From the NCBI GenBank assembly GCA_028023455.1, contig JAQFVV010006208.1, forward strand, positions 7,734,963-7,798,962: a stretch of 64,000 nt of DNA, read 5' to 3'. A model generated the notes under the pieces. The model was not told the origin of the DNA. It ran no database searches and saw only the letters and a list, made by a program, of their open reading frames with translations. Of this stretch, positions 34,900 to 44,359 are shown one piece after another (the stretch's first letter is position 1; each line of letters opens with the position of its first letter). This stretch comes from Epiperipatus broadwayi (Eukaryota > Onychophora > Udeonychophora > Euonychophora > Peripatidae). A program made the translations under genes and the position numbers.

Positions 34900-35410
34900 T
34901 TTTTGTTTCTCATCACGATCTAAAAACTGCTTGTTCATTTACTAATTATTTATTTTTTATTTTTATAATTTTGTTATTGAATAAATTTTGTAATTTCCAT
35001 AATTATAATACTACTTAATAATTTAGTTATTATATGTTTCGTCTTTTTGAAGTCAACATAGTGTTGTAGGCATGTTTAATTGAAAAATTGGGAAATATGG
35101 AAAAATGATTATGAGCGTAGTTCTAATTTTTAAAGAAGAGGGATATATATAAAGAATTATTATGGAATATTGCAAAGTTAAGTGGGAAATGCAATAAGTT
35201 GAATATACATCTAATTTATTGTTTTGTTGGAGGGACCTGAAGTTTATTTGCTTAGGAAGTTGTTGGCGTGCTCCAGCATGTAGTATACTGTATGTCCTAT
35301 GAGATGAGCATTTTCTATTATTTTATAATTGATATTAATATTTTTGTTAAATTGAAAAAAATAATTATTACTCCATGAATACCACTTACAGAAACACCTG
35401 TTCATGATCT
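34900..35410. other. intron, nothing recognised
   Basis: No feature recognised. Confidence 0.4.
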
Positions 35411-35529
35411 CATATATTAAAACAGGCAAAACTCTCTATACGTATTGCCACTCAGTGCAAACCAGAGTAATCAATGGATGCCAGAAGGCTTGTGCATAAA
35501 ATCCTCATCTAGTGCCTACTCACCCAATA

Positions 35530-35571
35530 TCACCAGACTAGTTTCTGGCTTGTGACTTTCGTCAGTGAGAG
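35530..35571 (-). ncRNA. hammerhead-like segment, family A, left arm
   Basis: Minus strand: CTGACGA (35565-35559), stem-loop AGTCACAAGCC, GAAA, ACTAGT, C, TGGTGA. The core fits CTGANGA and GAAA. Stem I is weaker than in the right arm (TCTCA against TGGTGA). Confidence 0.5.
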
Positions 35572-35879
35572 CCTTGGATCTGAGAGCACTGCACCTAGAC
35601 CTTAGGATCTAATGCAACCTTCCAGCAGTCACCTTTTATCTCTACTTAACTATAAAACTATGAGTCTTAAATTGAAAACCCTGTACTATTTTCAATCCAA
35701 GCTCATTAGCTTTGAGTTCAGACATATATGACAATATAAGCTAATGAGCTTGGATTGAAAATATTACAGTGTTTTCAATTTAAGACTTATAGTTTTGTAG
35801 TTAAGTGGAGATAAAAGGTGGCAGCTGGAAGGTTGCATTAAATCCTAAGATCTACGTGCAGTGCTCTCAGATCCAAGGC

Positions 35880-35921
35880 TCCTCACTGATGAAGGTCACA
35901 AGCCAGAAACTAGTCTGGGGA
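35880..35921 (+). ncRNA. hammerhead-like ribozyme, family A, best copy
   Basis: TCCTCA (35880-35885), CTGATGA (35886-35892), stem-loop GGTCACAAGCC bounded by A on each side, GAAA (35906-35909), palindromic ACTAGT as stem III (35909-35914), C at 35915, then TGGGGA (35916-35921). TCCTCA/TGGGGA gives a 6-bp stem I including one G/U. The invariant bases and the preferred GTC cleavage triplet are present. The first stem II pair is A/A, which may weaken it. Confidence 0.62.
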
Positions 35922-36074
35922 TATTGGGTGAGTAGACACTAGATGTGGATTTTATGCACAAGCCTTCTGGCATCCATTGATTACTCTGGCTTGCATTGAA
36001 TGGCAATATGTATAGAGAGTTTTGTCTGTTTTAATAACAGTTATAAGCAAGCATAAGAAATGGTGATCATGTGA

Positions 36075-36486
36075 TGTTTTTTGGCTTAAAATCCTGCCTA
36101 ATAGGATAGTGTTGGCTATGGTTATTAAAAAAAACCAAAGACACCAAAATGTATAGGTAATGAACTGAATTTAGACCTATATGACTATATAAGCTAATGA
36201 GCTTGGATTGAAAATATTATTGTGTTTCAATTTAAGACTCATAGTTTTGTAGTTAAGTAGAGATAAAAGGTGGCTGCTGGAGGGTTGCATTAGATCCTAA
36301 GATCTAGATGCAGTGCTCTCAGATCCAAGGATCCTCACCAACGAAGGCCACAAGCCAGAAACTAGTCTGGGGATATTGGATGAGTAGGCACTAGATGGGG
36401 ATTTTATTCATAAGCCTTCTGGCATCCATTGATTACTCTGGTTTGCAATGAGTGGCAATACTCTATGGAAAGTTTTGCCTATTTTA
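36075..36486. repeat. fold-back family A, right half only (copy h2)
   Basis: Repeats the right arm of copy h (TATAAGCTAATGAGCTTGGA to ATGGAAAGTTTTGCC), preceded by CCTGCCTAATAGGATAGTG shared with copy e. The ribozyme-like segment at 36331-36372 has CCAACGA in place of CTGATGA. Confidence 0.8.
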
Positions 36487-36741
36487 AGACATTCAGTTAT
36501 TTATAATTTGGGTTGATCCAATGCTTGTTCTTTTGTCTCTCTTTGGTCATGTATAGTTTGGGTAGCTTCACATTCTTTTATCTATCTATACACACATATA
36601 ATTAAATGCTTGGACAGACTCCTAGAAAATCTGCATCTTATTTTTTATGATTGTAATTAATTCTTTTTTATGATTGTAATTAATTTTTTTTTATCTAGTA
36701 AAATAGTTTATATTTTAGATCTAGTGTCCGAATATTCTAGC

Positions 36742-36787
36742 TCTCCACTGACATGAGCCATAAGCTCGAAACCAGTTGGTCTGGAGA
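36742..36787 (+). ncRNA. hammerhead-like fold with altered core
   Basis: TCTCCA (36742-36747) pairs perfectly with TGGAGA (36782-36787). GAGC/GCTC forms stem II around CATAA. GAAA follows, then ACCA-GT-TGGT as stem III and C at 36781. All three stems are fully paired. The expected CTGATGA reads CTGACAT, so two invariant bases differ. It is either a dead copy with stems intact or a variant. Confidence 0.5.
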
Positions 36788-36837
36788 TGAGAATGTTCTG
36801 GATAGAGATTTTAAATATTTTCTCATACCGCACTTAT

Positions 36838-36950
36838 TAATTAAGAGCTTGTTTGAGCTATTGGTATGCTCTCTGTATTGCATTTTTGTAACAACAAGCT
36901 TATAAACGTAATGCCATGTTATATATGACTTGCTTTATTAATTATTATAA
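36838..36950. repeat. hairpin family R, half copy
   Basis: TTAAGAGCTTGTTTGAGCTA through ATATATGACTTGCTTTATTA matches 24.68-24.79 kb. Confidence 0.7.
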
Positions 36951-37047
36951 TAACATCATGTATAGTATAAATTTTCAAGGACAAAAACATATATTTATGA
37001 ATATTCTCTTATTTTTCTCCTTCACTTTTTTTGCATATCTTCATATA

Positions 37048-38135
37048 ATCATATATATTATTTATAATACTTCACTCATATACACTTTAATGCAATTAAT
37101 TTTCTTAAACTTCTTTATTTTCTTACAGTTTCGACTGTCCAGCAGTTCAGAGCTACAAGATTTGAATAATACAAATACATAATTATCATTTCACATATAT
37201 ATGTATAAATCTTATATAAATCAAAAATATATATATCTCCATCATTTTTCACACATATATAAAACACACACATATATATCAAAATATACAGATATATTTT
37301 CTTCATATATATACACATATAAATCTATATCACCCCTAGACATATATATAATCTATATCTACATCTATATATATATATATGCATATGCATATCGACATAC
37401 CTCTTTTAAACATACATTCATATACAGATATACATACACCTATAAACATATATACAATCTTCATATATCTTTACTATTACACATCCATATGTATATTCTA
37501 TCTACACATATATAAAATACAAAACATACCCAATTAATAATAATTAATAATATTAAAAAGAAGAATATTTAAAAAGGTTGATTTAAAAATAAGTAAAAAT
37601 GGAATTGTTTTAAAAGGTAAAAAATTAAAAAACGTTGAATTGGGTATGTTTTGTATTTTATATATGTGTAGATAGAATATACATATGGATGTGTAATAGT
37701 AAAGATATATGAAGATTGTATATATGTCTATAGGTGTATGTATATCTGTATATGAATGTATGTTTAAAAGAGGTATGTCTAAGTACTGGATATGCATATA
37801 TATATAGATGTAGATATGGATTATTTATATGTCTAGGGGTGATATAGATTTATATGTGTATATATATGAAGAAAATATATGTGTATATTTTGATATATGT
37901 GTATATATGTGTGTGTTTTATATGTGTGTTTAAAATGATGGAGATATATATATATTTGATTTATATAAGATTTATACATATATATGTGAAATGATAATTA
38001 TGTATTTGTATTATTCAAATCTTGTAGCTCTGAAGAAGACTGCTGGACAGTTGAAACTGTAAGAAAATAAAGAAGTTTAAGAAAATTAATTGCATTAAAG
38101 TGTATATGAGTGAAGTATTATAAATAATATATATA
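37048..38135. repeat. giant palindrome, arms about 480 bases
   Basis: The left arm (37048-37533) and right arm (37640-38135) are near-complete complements around a spacer of about 100 bases. The arms are largely (TA/CA) microsatellite-like. Each holds at its outer part a CTGAAGA-type motif (minus near 37128-37155, plus near 38028-38062) and TTCTTAAACTTCTTTATTTT or its complement. The long frames here are low-complexity translations and not genes. Confidence 0.88.
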
Positions 38136-38334
38136 TATGAATACTTATACACATATTAGTTTGCTAAACTTAGTATTTTTGATACTCATAAGTAATATAA
38201 AATAATAGATTTTTGCATAAAAAACAAACACAGCAATATACATATACTTTTACATGTATAATCACTAGTAGATTGGTTACTAAATTTAATTATATAAAAA
38301 TATTTTGAAGAAAAAACCATCAATGTATATATAT

Positions 38335-38800
38335 ACACAATCATATACATTCAAGTTTACTACATCTATCCACTCTATTTTATATAACTGATACCCATGA
38401 CCACATGTGTGAAAAAGATAAATAATCTCCAATATATGTATTTTGTGCTGAACTTGCACTCATCAGTAGATCTAAATCATCATCTCCCACACATATATAA
38501 TCAGTACTCAGTTCATATTAAGATAGCAAATCTTCAAACTTTTAATTTCTTTTGGAGGATGAAGAAGATTGAAGCCTGTCAATTAAAGTTTGAAGATTTG
38601 CTATTTTACAAATTGAGCACTGATTATATATGTGTGTGTGGGAGATGATAATCTGCACCTAGTTCAGCATAAAATATATATTAGAGATCATTTATCTTTT
38701 TCACATGTATATAGACATATGTATCAGTTGTATAAGATAGAGTTGATAGATGTAAAGGCTTTGAAAGACTGAGTTCAAATCCCTTCTAAAGCATATACAT
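38335..38800. mobile_element. family H, inverted pair
   Basis: A minus copy 38335-38545 with a ribozyme-like segment (about 38429-38472: CTGATGA intact, GAAA changed to AAAA) is joined to a plus copy 38546-38800 whose segment lost the CTGATGA part. The shared GATAGCAAATCTTCAAAC block lies at the centre. Confidence 0.78.
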
Positions 38801-38914
38801 GTATAATCACTGGCAGACTGTCTACTGTCTGTAAATCTAATTTTAATATACAAAAATATTTTATTTTAAAATTGAACAATAAATATATCACAATACTGAG
38901 TTTTATCTTATGTA

Positions 38915-39310
38915 TAAAATCCTTATTTTCTCTGTTGTCTGATTGGTGAATGTATGTTTGCTCATAAGCTGTCAAGTATCAAATCAAAAAAAAAACTATT
39001 ACCTTTGTCAGCATTATGAAAAATATTTTATGGTAAGGAAGTAATCCTACCAGTAATAATTTTTGGTGATGCTATCACACATATCAAATATAAGAGGTAT
39101 ATTTAAGAATTTAAATTTAGAGCTTAATTTGATAATGAGAATTTTATTCAAAGCAAGTAATTCCGCAAAGCAAAAAAAAACTTGTTAAAGCAATCGATTA
39201 AAAAAAAATATTACAAAAACGGTAGCATTTCAGGCTGACTAATGACCGGGTACATTTATCATATTTATTTATATAATATTAAAATCATTTGTTTAATTTA
39301 CATTAAATCT
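38915..39310. repeat. dispersed repeat X, left part, copy 1
   Basis: CTTATTTTCTCTGTTGTCTG...AATGTATGTTTG and the block with GGCTGACTAATGAC...ATTTATTTATATAATATTAAA match 54335-54690 and 55480-55690. The right part resumes at about 39780-39870 after the palindrome. Confidence 0.65.
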
Positions 39311-39311
39311 T

Positions 39312-39748
39312 TATAATATTAAATAGTGCTATGACTTTTATACTTAAAGCTGTATAATTAATATCAATTAGTCAATTAAACTGACTGAGCGCTTTCGAGA
39401 AACTGTACTTCTCATAAACATAGCCAGTTCTGACTCATTCGTTGAAATCATTCTATCAGTATAATAAGAAAATTCTATGCAAATGAGTCAATTAGACCAC
39501 CTTTTTGATATAGCAAAACATGCTCCTTTATGATTAATGGAGCATGTTTTGCTATATCAAAAAGGTGGTCTAATTGACTCATTTGCATATCATACTGATA
39601 TAATGATTTCAACGAACGAGTCACAACTGGCTATGATTATGAGAAGTGCAGTTTCTCGAAAGCGCTCAGCCATTTTAATTGACTAATTGATATTAATTAT
39701 ACAGCTTTACGTTATAAGTGTGATAGCACTATTTAATATTATAATTTG
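39312..39748. repeat. nearly loopless palindrome of about 435 bases
   Basis: Starts TATAATATTAAATAGTGCTA and ends with its complement. The tip is GCAAAACATGCTCC-TTTATGATTAAT-GGAGCATGTTTTGC. A few mismatches and small indels are scattered. It sits inside repeat X, whose other copies lack it. Confidence 0.88.
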
Positions 39749-39899
39749 GACAAGCGTAAAGTCATAAATCTACAAGTTATTACTTATTAAATCTTTAATA
39801 AAATTTGTTAAAGTGGCCAATTAAATAAACCACAACCTTTATAGGCCAGATACATCTGACAATTATAATAACATCATTAAAATTATTTTGAAAAGCATT

Positions 39900-40470
39900 T
39901 TGAATTCTTTTTAAACATAATTAATATATTTTTTTTAAAGATGAAATGTTAAAAGTAAACTGTAATTATCCTATAAATGTCATTTTTTGCCGTCTTGCAA
40001 AATGATAAATATTTTAGGAAAGAAATTTGTATATTGTATCAAATGACATGATTACGTAGCTTGAAAGGTTCTCCCAAAAATTTAAATTGAAACTCATGAT
40101 TTGAAAATATATGAAAACGTGGCAGAGCAGATGGGCAGAAATGAGCGTAGGACTGGATGAGCTAACAACGAGATGTTATATTAAAGGGTGTAAAGAAAGT
40201 GTAAGCAATGGTAAATACTATCAGTTATGATTTTGAATCATAGTATTGTATAGCTTAGTAATGTATTCTGCTTTGGGCAGAAAATTTAATATACATATAA
40301 ACAACAGAAGTCATTGCTATATCGTAGTAACTTGCAACTCCTAACATTTTATTCATTTAAATATTAATTTTGCATAATGCTGACAATTATATGATTAAGC
40401 AGTAATAATCAAGCAATACATACTATCTTTTACCCTAAATTATACATTAGACTGCCTAAAACTAATTCAG
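39900..40470. other. AT-rich intron, nothing recognised
   Basis: No feature recognised. Confidence 0.4.
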
Positions 40471-40722
40471 TAAATAGGGATGATCCACTATGCAGGAAAT
40501 TGTAAACTACAACTCAACACTGCTTTTGGCCAGGCTGGTCATATTCATAGCATATAGTCATGTATTTGGAAAAACGAATATATAGATTAATTAATATGCA
40601 AATTTGTAGATTTACATAAAACCTATTGACTTAAACATTAAACATAAATAATGGTTACTAATTTTAATATCTATTAAGATATACATTTTCATTAGGATCT
40701 GCATACAATGATAAAAATGTTA

Positions 40723-41161
40723 TATAGTGAGCGTAAATAGCTCTTAACAAGCTTTCCTGAATCCCCCTATCCCCAGACCAGTTTCTAGCTGCTGGATGCC
40801 ATCAGTGAGGCACTATTTAAGTTAAATAGCTGGATTTGAAGACTTATAGATGTCTGAAATTTTCAGATTTTCTACTTAATAGTTAACCATTAGATAAATG
40901 CTGGACTTGAGCTGGCGGTCATCAGTGAGGCACTAGGATATTCAGACATTAGATCTAAAAATACCAGCTCAAGTCCAGCATTTATCTAATGGTTAACTAT
41001 TAAGTAGAAAATCTGAAAATTTCAGACATCTATAAGTCTTTATATCCAGCTATTTAACTTAAATAGCAACTCACTGATGGCATCCAGCAGCTAGAAACTG
41101 GTCTGGGGATAGGGGGATTCAGGAAAGCTTGTTAAGAGCTATTTACGCTCATTATATAACA
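40723..41161. repeat. palindrome with a ribozyme-like segment in each arm
   Basis: Arms about 195 bases: GAGCGTAAATAGCTCTTAAC...CCTATCCCCAGACC...TCTGAAATTTTCAGATTTTC...CTGGACTTGAGCTGG and the complement. A 50-base centre repeats GGTCATCAGTGAGGCACTA. A minus segment lies at 40773-40813 and a plus segment at 41068-41109. Confidence 0.85.
41068..41109 (+). ncRNA. hammerhead-like segment in palindrome arm
   Basis: CTCA, CTGATGG (41074-41080), stem-loop CATCCAGCAGCTA, GAAA (41094-41097), ACTGGT as stem III, C at 41103, TGGGGAT. The layout is that of family A, but the last core base is G instead of A. The minus-strand mirror copy at 40773-40813 has GCCTCA, which pairs well with TGGGGA. Confidence 0.45.
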
Positions 41162-41169
41162 TTTGTAAT

Positions 41170-42050
41170 ACAAGCTTATTAAATTAAGTCACACGATTAT
41201 AACTTGAATGATAAAAATATATAATAAAAGCAATTGATTTTTATATCTTATTGTAGATGAGATATATTTACAATGTGATTTACATATTATATTTAAAAAA
41301 ACATATCTGGAATCTTTATAAACAACAACAACAACAAAAAAAAAAAAAAATAGCAAAAAACTAAGATTTAAAGTTGTTGTTTTTTTAACTTTCTGGTGAT
41401 AATTTCCTTGCCAATTTCTTAATATATTTAATGGCTTAAGTTTAACTTAGTTTTTTTTCTTAAACTTTCTTGTGGTAAAATTTCTGCTAGCCTTTTTTAT
41501 TAATAATAACATAATTAGCATAATATAGCTAACAGAAATTTATTTAAAAGAATTGACAATTATAATGTTTGTTTTCTTTTTTTTTTTAAAAAAATAATTG
41601 CTATTTTGTAGGAGGCAAAAAAATCTTCTTTAATTCAAAAATGTCAAACTAAGATAAATAAAAAAGAAATAGGTTTTGACAATTAGACGTATTATTTATT
41701 TATTAATTTTATTTTTAAAAATGTGTTAAATAATTCATACAAAATCTAATAAAAAATGAAATTTAAAGTAAATCTTAACTAATGCCAAAATTTTTTTTTT
41801 TTTAAATATTCTACAGCTTCTCTCTTGATAATTTTGTACCTCAATTTCATTAATTTTCAAAACCTTAAATTTGATTAATAATTTACTTGTACATTAACAT
41901 ACATGTACACACAGAGAGATATATATCCGCGTAAAAATATATAAACATAATCACATAAATGCACATTTATGTTCTTACATATGTATTTGCTATTCATAAT
42001 TATATGTAAATAGGGTAGTTCACCACAAAAGCCAACTTGCAACCGTCAAC
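41170..42050. other. AT-rich intron, nothing recognised
   Basis: Poly-A near 41337 and poly-T near 41790. No other signal. Confidence 0.42.
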
Positions 42051-42249
42051 CTCAAATACCATATTCAGAATATGCTATATTGGACTATTTCCATCATCTA
42101 TTATGGATATTGAATGTCTTTAGATTAAATATTCTAAATACATTCAACTGTTAGTAATATCACATCAAACAGGTTAGTATAAGCACAAGTTTCGAGAGGT
42201 ATTATTCACCCCTTTTCTTTAGGTGCTGCCTGGCCTCACCAGTGACAGT

Positions 42250-42322
42250 ACTAGCATGGGATTCGAACATGGACCCTTAGATTCTTGAGTATTGAATTTT
42301 AAAGTAACGCTCTAACCAACTG
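42250..42322 (-). repeat. single inverted tRNA-like unit
   Basis: The complement reads CAGTTGGTTAGAGCGTTAC, then AATACTCAAGAATCTAAGGG, then GTTCGAATCCCATGCTAGTA. It meets the first plus unit head-to-head at about 42321 (CCAACTGATGGCTCAGTTGG). Confidence 0.8.
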
Positions 42323-42323
42323 A

Positions 42324-43190
42324 TGGCTCAGTTGGTTAGAGCGTTACCTTAACATTCAATATTCAAAAATATAAGGGTCAGGTTCAAATTCCATTCTAGT
42401 ACTGGCAGGATGTCTCAGTTGGTTAGAGCATTACCTTAACATTCAATACCCAAGAATCTAAGGGTCAGGTTCAAATCCCATGCTAGTACTGCAGGATGTC
42501 TCGGTTAAAGCATTAGCTTAACATCCAATACTCAAGAATCTAAGGGTCAGGTTCAAATCCCATGCTAATACTGGCAGGATGTCTCAGTTGGTTAGAGCAT
42601 TACCTTAACATTCAATATTCAAGAATCTAAGGTTCGGGTTCAAATCCCATGCTAGTACTGGCAGGATGGCTCAGCTGGTTACAGCGTTATCTTAACATTC
42701 AATACTCAAGAATATAAGGGTCAGGTTCAAATTCCATGCTAGTACTGGCAGGATGTCTCAGTTGGTTAGAGCATTACCTTAACATTCAATACTCAAGAAT
42801 CTAAGGGTCAGGTTCAAATCCCATGCTAATACTGGCAGGATGTCTCAGTTGGTTAGAGCATTACCTTAACATTCAATACTCAAGAATCTAAGGTTCAGGT
42901 TCAAATCCCATGCTAGTACTGGCAGGATGGCTCAGCTGGTTACAGCGTTATCTTAACATTCAATACTCAAGAATATAAGGGTCAGGTTCAAATTCCATGC
43001 TAGTACTGGCAGGATGTCTCAGTTGGTTAGAGCATTACCTTAACCTTCACTACTCAAGAATCTAAGGGTCAGGTTCAAATCCCATGCTAGTACTGGCAGG
43101 ATGGCTCAGTTGGTTAAAACGTTATCTTAAAATTCAATATTCAAGAATCTAAGAGTCCAGGTTAGAATCCCATGCTAGTACTGTCACTGG
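42324..43190 (+). repeat. ten tandem tRNA-like units, period 85-87
   Basis: Units begin at about 42324, 42411, 42496, 42580, 42667, 42754, 42841, 42928, 43015 and 43102. Each has a D-arm-like TGGCTCAGTTGGTTAGAGC (A box), ACCTTA/TAAGGG that can pair around about 20 bases, and GGTTCAAATCCC (B box). Units at 42667 and 42928 share CAGCTGGTTACAGCGTTATC and AATATAAGGG, spaced 261 bases apart, so three units form a higher-order repeat. No proper acceptor stem, so these are tRNA-derived and not functional tRNA genes. Confidence 0.85.
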
Positions 43191-43495
43191 TTTTAGGCCA
43201 GCAACACCTGAAGAAGAGGGGAGAATAATACCTGTCGAAACGTTGTTGTTATACTAATCTGTTTGATGTGCTATTGCTAACAGTTGAATGTATTTGGAAT
43301 ATTTAAATAAAGTTAAATTTTGCTAAAGACATTCAATACTCATACTAGATGATGAAAATAGTCCAATATAAAAGCACAACTAAAACATCATCATCATCAC
43401 AAACCTTCAGGAAAACACTTGGAATATGTTACCTTAATTAATTAAGAATCTGTTCTATCATGACTTTATTCAAATAAAGAGGCTATAATAGTTTT

Positions 43496-43606
43496 GCATT
43501 GGTGGTTGAGGGGTCAGCGCGACTGCCTTGCACTTGCAGGCAGTTGCCCGGGTTGTGGGTTCGCATCCCGGCCAATGCTATGACACTTAAAAAAAAAAAA
43601 AAAAAA
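43496..43606 (+). mobile_element. tRNA-derived SINE copy 7, well preserved
   Basis: GCATTGGTGGTTGAGGGGTC, GACTGCCTTGCACTTGCAGG, the B box GTGGGTTCGCATCCC, CCAATGCTATGACACTT and an A17 tail. AAAGAGGCTATAATA on both sides (43476-43490 and 43604-43618) is a 15-base target duplication, evidence of LINE-driven insertion. Confidence 0.9.
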
Positions 43607-43619
43607 GAGGCTATAATAA

Positions 43620-44200
43620 GGTAACTTAAAATAGCATCTTCTCCTTTCACTTTTCAGTTTCCTTTTCTGTGATGCTCATAGCTTAAAGGTATTCTGGGTG
43701 ATGAAATATCTTATATTTATCTATTTACCAGTTTCAAGCTATCGGTTTACAAACGCAAGTTAAAGATTGTAGTTACATTATAAATGCAGTCTAGCTCTTC
43801 AAAAAGATGGTCGTCTAGTGTTCACTGATTTCTCACTTTAGCAAAGGTGAGAAAGTCAACAGCATTTTGTTGGTATATTAGAAATCTATGCATATAAGAA
43901 GTTTAAATATTAATTAAGTTCTATTCCTGACCTACAAGTATTTGATTCATTTCACCCACAGCTACCTAACCTTGATACACAGGCCACATTTCAGTGAAAA
44001 ACTCCGTCATTAAATCAGCTATCATCTAAATCAGCACTGTCTACCGAAAAACCCATTGCTTAGATAATTCCTACCCATGTCATTACATGGACGATTTAAA
44101 TATTATATATAAGTATTTGCATATTATTTAGCTTTCTTTATAATGACAAATATTTTTTTTTATACAATTTAAAAATTTTTATAAATATAATAAAATAACC
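43620..44200. other. intron, nothing recognised
   Basis: No repeat or exon signal recognised. Confidence 0.4.
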
Positions 44201-44206
44201 TCTTAC

Positions 44207-44354
44207 CATGATTGACATAAGGGGTTCGTGGTCCTACAGGAAAAGCAGGTGTTGTGGGTCGTCCACTATGCTGGCTCGGACTGCTTTGAGGACTGGCTGA
44301 TTCTTCTCCTGAATATGACTGCGGAGAGTGCCTGTATTCATGTGTGTCTTTCCC
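44207..44354 (-). CDS. tns: tensin exon with TPAFPV...TPYV motif
   Basis: On the minus strand it has a TTTTTTTATAG acceptor and a GTAAGA donor. Forty-nine full codons plus one base. GKDTHEYRHSPQSYSGEESA is followed by a Ser/Pro/Gln-rich stretch and then TTPAFPVGPRTPYVNH. A TPAFPVSP-x-TPYV-like string occurs in the linker of vertebrate tensins as I recall it, which supports the assignment. It starts in phase 0, so it splices in frame straight from the 50.2 kb exon. One base is left over and matches the 24 kb exon. Confidence 0.8.
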
Positions 44355-44359
44355 CTATA

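Larger units (their letters stand above)
35418..36074. repeat. fold-back family A, copy h, most complete
   Basis: Arms of about 300 bases: TAAAACAGGCAAAACTCTCT through GCCTACTCACCCAATATCAC, GATCTGAGAGCACTGC, CCAGCAGTCACCTTTTATCT to CAAGCTCATTAGCTT, and the complement ending TAAGAAATGGTGATCATGTG. Both arms have a ribozyme-like segment (minus 35530-35571, plus 35880-35921). No coding capacity. In single strand it would fold into a very long hairpin. Confidence 0.88.
42060..43375. repeat. palindromic element holding tandem tRNA-like units
   Basis: The outer arms are complementary: ATATTGGACTATTTCCATCA, ATACATTCAACTGTTAG, CACATCAAACAGGTTAGTAT, AGGTATTATTCACCCC and CACCAGTGACAGTACTAGCA on the left, their complements on the right (43170-43375). 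In place of a simple loop, the right side carries ten tandem units and the left side one inverted unit. Also carries a CTGAAGA-type motif at 43210-43246. Confidence 0.85.

Noticed and set aside
37116-37800. Several overlapping open frames of 67-104 codons on both strands
   Set aside because: They are translations of TA/CA-rich palindrome arms, with low-complexity Tyr/Ile/His peptides and mirror images of each other.
42324-43190. Cluster of functional tRNA genes
   Set aside because: A and B boxes and a D-arm are present, but there is no 7-bp acceptor stem, the anticodon region is too long, and the units are joined without spacers. They are tRNA-derived repeats.
42324-43190. CRISPR-like array
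   Set aside because: The units are contiguous and diverge throughout. There are no unique spacers, and the DNA is animal.
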